This document shows positions 12,101-20,419 of a stretch of DNA of 64,000 nucleotides, one piece after another. Numbering within the stretch: the stretch's first letter is position 1; every line of letters begins with the position of its first letter. The notes under the pieces were generated by a model. It saw only the letters and a program-made list of their open reading frames with translations, had not been told where the DNA came from and did no database searches. Source of the DNA: Diadema setosum (lineage: Eukaryota; Echinodermata; Echinoidea; Diadematoida; Diadematidae); NCBI RefSeq assembly GCF_964275005.1, contig NC_092685.1, positions 11,886,913-11,950,912 on the forward strand. Direction: 5' to 3'. Made by a program: the position numbers and the translations under genes.

Positions 12101-13919
12101 ATATTTAATTGCAATCATGACAACAATACCTGTGTGGCAATTACGATTTAATACTATATGCACATCTGACACATCTGATTGGTTGTTTCCCTATATGCCG
12201 CTGATGCCGTTACAACATGACTGCAAGTTACAAAGTATTCATAACATCTTCATGAGATGTTAACATTACAATTTCAACTCGTGGACCGGAAGGTCCTTTG
12301 TCGATTTTTCATTTCAGCTTGATAATTATTTAATAAAGCATGCATGCATTCATTGAAGGAAGTTGATACATTATAATTATGTTAGGGTCGTCGTGCGATA
12401 CTAACATAGTAACCGACTTAAAGAGAACGGTCTTGACCACACGATTTTGTAAATCCTAAAACACCATGTTATGAGAACTCTGTGATGAAATTAACAATGA
12501 GAGATAGTAAATCAATAACAACAACATAATCACAACAAAGTCCAATCAAAGAACTAGTGTTCGTGATATTATTAACTCGCCTGTGTACAATGCCAAGACT
12601 GTGGATGTAGGACACTCCATCCACCATCTGCGTGAAGAAAGTACGGGCTTTATCCTCGGAGAGGGAGCGACGGAGTTTGATGTAGTCCAACAAGTCTCCA
12701 TGTCCCGCCAGTTCCAACACCATGTACACCTAAAAAATAATAAATCAGCGGTAAAATGTTAAGGAGTGTTAAGGAGTGATTGTCCAAAAATTTAAAGCAG
12801 TCCTTTGGACGCCGGGAGGTCTTTTCTTTGTTTCAGTATCCCGTAAGCTTATAGAAATGGCAAACGCGGTGAAAGGGAAATTGTGGTCTATATAGATGAC
12901 AATGTATAAACTCATCGGAGTGCAATCACTAGTCTTAGTTTGAACAATGAAATGATTGAAGTACAATCTTAGTACATTGCTCGAAACTCATACGCCAAGT
13001 CTGCCACAACTTAGGTGCCTACTTTACTACAACGACACAGTATACTCAAAGTTGAAACGATTTCATGTATACGCGTTTTTCTCATCGCGCTCTCTCGCTC
13101 TCTTTCTCACGATACTATACTATTGAATAGGAATGATAATATTATATAATTATATTCCCATTATTGGGGTTTATTGCCTATACAGTGTACTTGAATGTTT
13201 GTTTGTGGAGACATGTGTTGATTGCACGCAAGACATGATGCTAGCTGAATAACTCAGTTTGTGGGAGCTCTCAATGTCTATGGCTACATCATGATCAATA
13301 AGATGCTACACATGATCTTAGCCAAAAGGCCAAGAAGCGATATTGAGTGATATCGATATGGCTAACAAACTTTTGTAAGTAAGAGTTTCTCACTCAAATT
13401 GACATTTCTTGTTTCAATATTATAACTATAGAATCTTCCCATTACTTTTGACAGATTGACATCGTTTCCCCATGACTTTTTCTTTTTTCAAAATATAAAA
13501 AGATAAATTAATCAATCATCTATCAATCACGTATAGCATCACCTCTCGAAAGCAAAGCATGCTAATACCTTGTTGCCGGTGTCAAAAATATCGTAGCACT
13601 TGACTATGTTCCTGTGTTTCACTTGACTGAGGATCTTCATTTCTCGCGGTAGAAACTTTTCGAGGAAATCCTTCGGCGCCTTCTTGCGATTGACAATCTT
13701 TATGGCGCACTTTCCGCGGTTGTTATTTAGCTGGCAGGAGTAGACGGCGGCATACGAACCCTCTCCCAGCATCAGCCCGAGCGTGTAGCCCTTCCTACTG
13801 AGCATGACTTCCTCGTTGATCACACGTCGCACCGACGTCGTGCCTGCCGTGCCCGAGTCCCTCAATGCATCTGACATCGGCGAGCCCGGGCCGGTTTGCT
13901 TCGGTGGACTTGACGACAT
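9112..13919 (-). CDS. Testis-specific serine/threonine kinase, 5 exons, long C-tail
   Basis: Minus-strand coding exons in transcript order: 13919-13569, 12729-12581, 11862-11702, 10370-10172 and 9589-9112. They join in phase to 445 residues and a TGA. The kinase domain runs from about residue 45 to 298: glycine loop LGEGSYA (51-57), CAIK lysine 74, Glu93, HRDMKCEN catalytic loop (Asp168, Asn173), DFG 186-188, [12 protein letters not shown] activation segment (201-212), DVWSLG helix F, and a closing [17 protein letters not shown] and MPFDDSNIK are TSSK signatures. The 147-residue tail is rich in Ser, Thr, Pro and Asn and ends in a Gly/Arg-rich patch; mammalian TSSK1/2 tails are shorter. Intron 2 uses a GC donor (AG|GCGAGT), forced by the HRD frame. 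The start is the first ATG before the kinase domain. Role by family: phosphorylation in post-meiotic male germ cells. The exact paralogue (TSSK1/2/4) is unresolved. Confidence 0.93.
10530..10870. repeat. Degenerate minisatellite in TSSK intron 4
   Basis: Roughly 50-bp units built on GAACCTTCGGAATAAGG, then TTATTTYATTTTCGGAT and TAACGAAC, repeated about five times with heavy divergence. The first part (10556-10680) contains an inverted arrangement of the same words, so it may be two arrays meeting or the end of a larger element. It lies within the intron 10371-11701 and has no coding potential. Confidence 0.5.
10880..11109 (-). pseudogene. Decayed kinase-like fragment (tentative)
   Basis: An open minus-strand stretch contains [20 protein letters not shown] followed by [15 protein letters not shown]. 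This resembles the helix E to catalytic-loop section of protein kinases (pattern YLxxxRIVHRDLxxxNxLVDxNKN), but with Cys for the HRD Arg and His for the catalytic-loop Asn, and no DFG follows. It sits in the same orientation inside TSSK intron 4. It looks like a dead scrap of another kinase, perhaps tyrosine-kinase-like, rather than a TSSK exon, because the five TSSK exons already join in phase without it. A chance match remains possible. Confidence 0.3.
11109..11430. mobile_element. Inverted-repeat element carrying a tRNA-like unit
   Basis: Arms of about 62 bp face each other: the left starts TTGCAACTGATTGACAAATT and the right ends with its inverse. Both outer flanks hold AAAAGTCCATAAT (about 11062 and 11429), which may be a target duplication. 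A 26-bp near-identical direct repeat (AAATTCATG, A/T, AATTCTTCCGTCG) lies once outside the left arm and once inside the right arm, so the structure is composite. It lies in TSSK intron 4. Family unknown. Confidence 0.6.
11198..11285 (-). tRNA. tRNA-like/SINE-head sequence, tRNA-Ser(GGA)-like
   Basis: Read on the minus strand, the sequence has an A-box match (TGGTCTAGTTGAG), a B-box match (GGTTCGAATCT), a possible anticodon stem-loop CCTGT-CCGGAGA-TCAGG with GGA in the anticodon position, and ends that pair GGGCGGA with TACGCCC. A run of seven T follows at once (11193-11187), the expected RNA polymerase III stop. The spacing between T arm and acceptor end is too long for a normal tRNA, so this is a tRNA pseudogene or the head of a SINE rather than a working tRNA. 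It lies between the arms of the element at 11109-11430. Confidence 0.5.
13293..13341 (-). ncRNA. U2 snRNA 5'-end fragment (pseudogene)
   Basis: On the minus strand the sequence starts ATCGCTTCTTGGCCTTTTGG and continues CTAAGATCATGTGTAGCATC. That is the U2 snRNA 5' end, including the branch-site pairing region, with a few substitutions. Similarity fades after about 45 bases, and the Sm site and 3' stem-loops are absent. It lies in intron 1 of the minus-strand TSSK, in the same orientation. It is a truncated copy, not a working snRNA gene; a SINE with a U2-derived head is an alternative. Confidence 0.75.
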
Positions 13920-14666
13920 TTTTATTGTTTTGTTGTAGTTACTGACCTGCGTATCTTCGAGTGATACGAGTATATTATTCGCCGATGTAGGGCTTATTCC
14001 TCAAAGCAAACTCCAACAATTTCCACATGTCTAGAAACCGATATTTTTGTTTAGCGTGTGTTGTATAATCCACTTTCTTGACCAGTGCTGCTTCAGTCTT
14101 GGAACTTGACACGTTGCATTCTTGCTTAAGGACTTTTAACGATCGTTTAATCCGTGCTGTCTTTGCTTTGGTCCGATTTCATTTTCGTGCCAGCAGCCCT
14201 TATGTTTTGGTACATGCTTTTTTCATGACACCCAAATAGTGCACATAGTGATACGTCATAATTGAGCGTGGCAACGTAAGCGCGTAGGCTATAGCAGGAG
14301 GAGCGCGTGCGCGTCAATATGACGATTTGTACTTTCTTTGACCTTTGTGAACGTCACTGATTCCACTGCAGATATGTCCCCTATACAATATGCCTAGCCA
14401 ATGATTTCGCCGCAGGTCCAATCGATGGATTCGTCTTTTTGATGAGGTGTAACTTACAAGATTTCATAAGAGTATGTATCAAATTTCTACGCCTTCCTGC
14501 ATGCTTGCACCAATATGATGATGACCGAACTACACGTATTTCCATCAGAGTGAATACAAAGTAACAAACAAACGAACAAACAAAAACCGTGATACACGGT
14601 ACAATATAAAACGAAGCTTTATCACATGCATTTCATTAGGTGATGTTAGCATCGAGAACACTATGT

Positions 14667-14730
14667 GTGGTGATGGTGGTAGTGGTGGTGGTGGTGGTGG
14701 TGGTGGTGTGTGTGTGTGTGTGCGTGTGCT
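14667..14730. repeat. (GGT)n/(GT)n microsatellite
   Basis: About a dozen GGT units run into about ten GT units, between the two TSSK genes. A length-variable simple repeat with no coding role. Confidence 0.9.
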
Positions 14731-15390
14731 TGTGAGTGTGAATGCATTCTACCAAGGAGGTGAGACGAATGGGTCTTTTACAGCCGACATACTGCATTAA
14801 TGACCGTGTAAACTGCTGGTGTGCGAAAAGAATTTGAGGCCAGATCTATCAGTTTGATTGTCATTAAAATTTGTGCAATAGTTATTAAAATGATGTCATT
14901 TCTTTGATACAGAAGGAAAGTTAGATGTATTTCAGGATTGAGAAGATATCTTCACTATCTCTTATCACTCACTGTACATTTAGAACCTTTTTTAGATGTT
15001 AAAATAATGTTCTAGGTCTATCAGCATATATTCTGAGTCAAACTGGACATTCTAGAAACGTGAAAACCATAGTTAACTGGTCACACGTACTAATTGATTC
15101 AGTGCAAATATTTCTCTGAAACAATGTTCATTTCTATCGTAAATAGTGTTGAACACAGTGTGAAGACAATGAAGTGATGCACGTGGTGAACTGTATATCG
15201 ACGGCGGTTGTTTTATAGGGCAAAACCGAAACATTTCTTCGTAAAGAGCATGATATATCCTGGGGAATATCGAACACATCCAACAAAACTTGCATGTTTC
15301 AATAACATCATGCGACCATTTGACTTGAATAATTCGCAGTCGTGCGTCATTTTGAGTGCATTATCCTTAATATCCTATTCACTCTGTCTT

Positions 15391-15459
15391 TGTGTGCCCG
15401 GCAGAAGGGCCTTAGCATAATGTTATGTTACCATGCTAGGGCCCTTCTACCGGGAACAC
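15391..15459. repeat. Hairpin with arms of about 26 bp
   Basis: The left arm contains CCCGGCAGAAGGGCC and TTAGCAT; the right arm contains ATGCTA and GGGCCCTTCTACCGGG, with GTGT/ACAC pairing outside. The loop is about 13 bases. Probably a tiny foldback element; it lies 360 bp upstream of the intronless TSSK. Confidence 0.65.
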
Positions 15460-15822
15460 GATGCAAGTGAGTGTCTGATTGGCGTTTCTTTTCTTCTAGC
15501 CGGATTTAAATCAAATATAATGAAATACAGTGTACACTTCATGAGTATGCATTTTCTTTGTCCTCAAACTCGAGGAGTGTAATACGCATTGTGCACGAGA
15601 GAGAACGCTTTCTATCATTGACAAAGTGATGACGCAACAATGCGCGCTTGATGACGCTTGGTGACAAGGTATGTTTGATATCTGCGCGTTGATGGAAACT
15701 AATACCTCGTGTATACATTGCGATGGGCACGAGAACAAGGTGCTAATATAACTGTTTATCATATTAAGTGAAAACAGCATTTAGGCATGCACTCAATATT
15801 AAGGGCACATTAGCTAGTTTTT

Positions 15823-16779
15823 ATGATGCAAAGTTCAGCAAATAAAATCCGAATGAAAATGACAAGTATGACTGCGTCGCAAACTCGATCGTCAAAGCAG
15901 CCGGCGGTTAGGGCACCTGCTGAGCACCCACCGATATCTACCCCGAATGATAACGCCGTAATGCTGAGCCGAGGATATTGTCTTGCCCATAAACTAGGAT
16001 CTGGAAGCTACTCCAAAGTGAGGATGGCCGTTATGACGTCCACCAAGAAACGAGTAGCCGTAAAGATCATTGATCGAAAGCGAGCCCCGCGCGATTACCA
16101 GCGAAACTTTTTGCCGCGAGAACTTGCTCTCGCCCGTCACCTCCGACACCCGAACGTCCTGCGTACCCACGACTGGTTCGAACAGAACGGCAAAGTCTAC
16201 ATGATCCTCGAATTTGCCGAGTCTGGTGACGTCTTGGAGTACATCCGCCTAGTCACCAGGGGGCCCGTGCCGGAGAGATTGGCGAGGACGTGGGGAATGC
16301 AAACAGCTCGTGCACTCTTCTACATGCACGGCATGGGTTTGGTACATCGCGATGTGAAGTGCGAGAACCTCCTTCTCGACACCCGATTCAACATCAAGCT
16401 CAGTGATTTCGGTTTCGTGAGGCGGGTAGGGAAGGGCGACTTGAGCGACACTTTCTGTGGTTCTGCCGCCTACGCTGCTCCCGAAATTATTCGCTCGGTG
16501 ATGTACAATCCCTTCAAGAGTGACGTCTGGGCCTTGGGCGTGGTCCTCTACATCTTGGTAAGTGGAGTGATGCCTTTCGGCGATGATGTGACCAACATCC
16601 GCAAGATCCTCCAGTCCCAGTGCGCTGGGGTGCACTTCGGTATGGGAGGAGGGGTGAGGGAGGAGTGTCGCGAGCTGATCAGAGGTATGCTGACCATCTC
16701 TCCTGCAGACAGGATGGATTTGGGTAACGTCCTGGAGAGTGAGTGGCTCAACCAGGCGCAGATGTCGATGGCTGATTAA
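15823..16779 (+). CDS. Intronless testis-specific serine/threonine kinase
   Basis: One open frame of 318 residues with a complete kinase domain: glycine loop LGSGSYSKV (58-66), VAVK lysine 81, Glu100, HRDVKCEN catalytic loop (Asp177, Asn182), DFG 195-197, [13 protein letters not shown] activation segment (209-221), SDVWALG helix F and an ADRM motif where TSSKs have NRR. RAPRDYQRNFLPRE and MPFGDDVTNIRK are TSSK signatures. A 46-residue Ser/Thr/Gln-rich leader precedes MLSRGYCL, and the protein ends soon after the kinase domain, so it lacks the long tail of its neighbour. The first ATG pair (15823) is taken as the start; Met11 or Met13 are alternatives. The lack of introns next to a five-exon relative suggests a retrocopy kept intact. 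Codon use is GC-richer than the surroundings, as expected of a maintained gene. Paralogue number is unresolved. Confidence 0.93.
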   Translation: MMQSSANKIRMKMTSMTASQTRSSKQPAVRAPAEHPPISTPNDNAVMLSRGYCLAHKLGSGSYSKVRMAVMTSTKKRVAVKIIDRKRAPRDYQRNFLPRELALARHLRHPNVLRTHDWFEQNGKVYMILEFAESGDVLEYIRLVTRGPVPERLARTWGMQTARALFYMHGMGLVHRDVKCENLLLDTRFNIKLSDFGFVRRVGKGDLSDTFCGSAAYAAPEIIRSVMYNPFKSDVWALGVVLYILVSGVMPFGDDVTNIRKILQSQCAGVHFGMGGGVREECRELIRGMLTISPADRMDLGNVLESEWLNQAQMSMAD

Positions 16780-18294
16780 CGGAGCCAAACTGCTATACTG
16801 GATGGTGTACCGGGGAATGTGTCTTTAAAAACTGCCTCCAGTCTAAGTAGGGTTGTAAGAAGACATGGCCTGATTATCACTGATATAAGGTCGATATTGT
16901 GAAGCAACACGACTTTTGTTTGTTCTCCTTCTTTTCATCCAATCATCGCTATATAGGAGGAAAACATACAGAACATACATACACAATGTCATAATCGAAT
17001 GCTCGGATGACGGTTTAAAGACCAACATGTACGAAACTTTGCAAAAACAGACAGACAGTCACACATACAAAGACGCACATACAAACCCAAATTGCAGGGG
17101 TAAGGTAAAAGCTCACGATGTCGGGCAAAAATTTCTAATTGCATTTTATATTTTCACAGCAACGGGAATTCTAATTTCATTTTGATTACTAACAACTGTT
17201 TAATAACACATTACACATACTGTTTGCAGCAAATAGATTAAATATGATGAAAAGAACGTAAAGTTGGAGATGAAAAAATATAACAGAGAAAAAATACGTG
17301 AGGAAAAAAATCACAGACTAAATCAAACATTTATCTACCATACCAAGGGAAAGTTCAAGGCTTTGATAATTAATCACGATAACTATGATATGACTATAAT
17401 GTAGATGATAAGAATTCATGCGGATCTAATCAAAGCTCTTAAAATTGAAACGTCTAAGAAGCTATTTTCCAAGTTATGTATGTATTTCAGGTAGAGTGCT
17501 CTAGCAAACGTAATAAAATGTTTAATTTGACTTTTGTTTTCTATCACGCTGAAGAAAAAAAAAGACAAAAAAAAAAGAATCAAGCAGCTGAGGAAACAGG
17601 GAAGAAAGTGCTCTTAGAATTACAACTCTTGAATAACCGTATCTCGCAATTAAGTAAACGTGTCAAATTATGCAATAAACGTGACTCTTACAGACATTTT
17701 GTAAGTGTTTCAATTTTCGGAAGTCCTGGTTTTGAATGTGCCTTATTCGTAACTTTTTTTTTATCATCTGCATAATATGTTTCATTTGAGGCATTATATG
17801 CCCATATTAAATTTCTGTGTGATGCTCATTGCTCAATGACCTATAATCGAAAAAGAATTTGATAAAAACGCGTGTTCTTTTCTCACGGTTCTGACCAAAC
17901 TCGTATTATTTTAAGGGGCGGGGGTATACGTGTTATGAGGTGTTGGGGTTAAATAACTTTCCTTTGTTTTTCTATTTTTTCCATCACGACGCCACCGTTA
18001 TATATAGCCAACTCTCCTAGGAACCTCTATCACCCATAGGCTAAAGAAAATCTAACATTTATGTATGTGTTTATAATGGGATATCGGGATGAAGAAAAAG
18101 AAATTGCTGTATATTTAAAATTAATTTGTTTATGTTTTGAATTGCCCAAAGAGGGGGTGATTCATGTATGATTTGAATGAAATCAATAAAGATCAAGGGG
18201 GAAAGGATGTGTGTGTGTTTGTGTGTGTGTGAGACTGATTGATCACTTTGGGCTTCAAAGACGTGCTCCCTGTCTGACATTTTTGTCGAACCCA
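16780..18294. other. 3' flank of intronless TSSK, no gene seen
   Basis: AT-rich sequence with A runs and short simple repeats (for example GT near 18210). An AATAAA (17513-17518) could serve the kinase mRNA, unproven. No exon, RNA gene or clear transposon was recognised. Confidence 0.4.
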
Positions 18295-18860
18295 CCGGAG
18301 GTGAGGGGAGACTAAGGGATCGCCTGCGGCGTCTGTCCGTCCGTCGTCCGTCCGTCGTCTGTCCGTAACGCTACAAAAACTTCAATAACTCTTTACTCTG
18401 GGCTTCAATTGCAATCAAATTTCGAGGGAAGAGGGGTCATTCAAAGTTTCACATTTTACCATAAGGTCACCTCAAGGTCAAAGTTCACAGGCAGGGATCA
18501 ATGAACTTTAGGGCCCAATGTTAAGTTTTTATGGCGCGTTTCTATTATGGGTCATAACTTTTGATCCATAACTCCATTTGTGACCAAACTTGGATTGTAG
18601 ATGTCCCTTGGGGAGTGAATGGTCACCACAAGGTCAATGGTCACAAGCATGTGTCAACGAACTTTTGGAGCCCAATGTTAAGTTTTTATGGCGCGTTTCT
18701 ATTATGGGTCATAACTTTTGATCCATAGGTCTGTTTGTGACTAAACTTGGATGGTAGATGTCCCTTGGGGAGTGGATGATCACCACAAGGTCAAAGGTCA
18801 CAAGCAGGGGTCAACGAACTTATAGAGCCCAATGTTAAGTTTTTATGGCGCGTTTCTTTT
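18295..18860. repeat. 157-bp tandem repeat with GTCCGTCC leader
   Basis: After a CGTCCGTCCGTCGTC-type stretch (about 18330-18365), a unit carrying ATGGCGCGTTTCTATTATGG, GGTCAAAGGTCACAAGCA and GAGCCCAATGTTAAGTTTTT recurs. ATGGCGCGTTT begins at 18531, 18688 and 18845, a period of exactly 157 bp, with about 2.5 copies in all. Repeats of this kind, with a leading GTCCGTCCG, are common in marine invertebrate genomes. There is no coding potential. Confidence 0.8.
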
Positions 18861-18937
18861 TTTACCATAAATTTTTACCCTTTTATATCTCTTTTTATCT
18901 GGTATATCTCTTTTTTTTTTTTTTAAATCTGTTATAT

Positions 18938-18971
18938 CCCATTCGCGTACAATTTCTTGTACGCGAATGGG
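18938..18971. repeat. Perfect 15-bp inverted repeat, 4-base loop
   Basis: CCCATTCGCGTACAA, loop TTTC, then the exact inverse. It sits just past the 157-bp tandem repeat and after a T run. An uninterrupted stem suggests recent origin or selection; it may be the end of the neighbouring repeat. Confidence 0.85.
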
Positions 18972-19606
18972 CGAGACACATTATGGCGCTTGCCTTGTTG
19001 TCCTTCAAAAGAGAAACGTGTCATAATAACTAAGATGCCGGACGGCGGTGACAGAAAGAGATACAGATAAGGGGATTGATGAAAAGATAAAGGGAATAAA
19101 CATCCCCTTCGATATTTTGGAGAAGGTGTTCAAGTTAATTCTTTGATTAAGAGAGTAAAAATCTTTCCGACATCTTCTATCTTTTGCTGTAGTAAGCATT
19201 TTCTGGTTTTATTTTCTCTATCATTCCCTCTATTTTCGAGAGTTTATTTACGTCAAGAGAAACGCGTATTAATTTGCGCCAAGTGCAATAAAAAAGACAT
19301 TTTGTACAGTTCCATTTTGCGCACGAGTAGAAAAAAAAAAGGTCATTAGCCATTGCAACTTACAAGCATGTGTTGTTCACTGAGATAAGCATCTGTGATG
19401 TAATAATTATTCATGTATAATCTTAATGAATAGTGCTTGTCAACATATTCACCTGAAAGGAACAAGCTCTCATTTAAAAGCATAGTCAAGTGTTTGGTAA
19501 TAACAATCGTTGTTGTTGTTTTTTTTTAATACATTCAACGCAAAACAATAAAATGAATGCTTCCCACAACAGTCACCCCTGGTTAACATTAATTCCATTA
19601 TATTTA

Positions 19607-19852
19607 ATGGGTTAGTCAAGTACCGGTTAGTGATTGGCTATGCAAACACAGTCACGTGATGGAGGAATATTGGTTATGTTCACCCATGGCTGGGAGAACA
19701 TTTTTGTAATGTTTCAAACTCCATGGGAAAACATTTTCACGTAACAATTAACAGAAGGACCCGCGCACAGTGAATTTGGCTCTGCGCGAGCGATCGAGTG
19801 CGTTGTGCTGGTGGTTGACGTTGACCGTATTTGACGTATCTGACTAACCCAT
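19607..19852. mobile_element. Small inverted-repeat element (MITE-like)
   Basis: Ends ATGGGTTAGTCA and TGACTAACCCAT are exact inverses, 246 bp overall. The interior holds no open frame; it includes CACGTGA and a GC-richer right half. Family not recognised. Confidence 0.55.
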
Positions 19853-19866
19853 GACAGTCATTTAAC

Positions 19867-20053
19867 AGATGATGACTTTTGTTGTCGGGAACATGTACCA
19901 AACGTTCCACCCTCAGAGTTTGAAATGCTACTAGTATTTCGGGAGGCTATAAGTCCCTCGACTTCGTCTCGGGACTTATAACTTCCCTCAATAGCATTTC
20001 AAGCCCTTCGGGTGGAACATTCGGTATGTTCCCTCCCCCACCAGTCATCATCT
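19867..20053. mobile_element. Foldback element
   Basis: Nearly the whole 187 bp folds on itself: AGATGATGACT at the left pairs with AGTCATCATCT at the right, GGAACATGTACC pairs with GGTATGTTCC, and an inner TTTGAAATGCTA pairs with TAGCATTTCAA around a GGACTTATA/TATAAGTCC stem. It lies about 370 bp upstream of the ERH start codon, next to its promoter region. Confidence 0.7.
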
Positions 20054-20095
20054 ATATAATTTGTTACGTCAGGCAAGTTTAGTCATTGTGTCGCT

Positions 20096-20419
20096 ATGAA
20101 AATTAGTGAAGTACCAAACCAACTGAATAAAAAGAAGAAAAGAATAGAGAAGGACACTTTCCACAAATGTGCACATGAGTTAATTCCGATGGCTCATTGC
20201 TTGTCGTCCAGTGTTGTCGCCTCCTCGCTTGACGATCTCCTCCGGTGCCAGAGACCCACTGTGAGCCTAAGTTCAATCTGTACTTGGATGGAACCACTGC
20301 ATTCAGCTCCAGCAGAAAGTAGACGCATCACGCATGCGCGTGTAGTTAACTACACGGTATGCGACGGCGGCGTGCATCGTGTAGTGTGGACCACAGCGTC
20401 GAAGCATCCTCACGAAACA
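20096..20419 (+). promoter_or_regulatory. ERH promoter and 5' UTR region
   Basis: GC-richer sequence directly before the ERH start codon. It contains CACGCATGCGCGTG (20329-20342), a near-palindromic match to the NRF1 site (YGCGCAYGCGCR), common in housekeeping promoters. No TATA box stands out. The transcription start cannot be placed exactly; the 5' UTR probably lies in the last 100-200 bases. Confidence 0.45.

Larger units (their letters stand above)
13920..15822. promoter_or_regulatory. Shared upstream region of the two divergent TSSK genes
   Basis: These 1.9 kb separate the start codons of the two head-to-head kinases and must hold both promoters. TACGTCA, a CRE half-site type word, lies at 14252-14258 about 330 bp from the minus-strand start. 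Two TGATGACGC words lie near 15627 and 15650, about 190 bp before the plus-strand start. CREM/ATF-type sites are known at many post-meiotic genes; their use here is inference. The region also holds a GGT/GT microsatellite and a short hairpin. No coding exon was seen. Confidence 0.4.

Noticed and set aside
16249-16788. 179-codon open frame on the minus strand.
   Set aside because: Antisense shadow of the intronless TSSK; no known domain.
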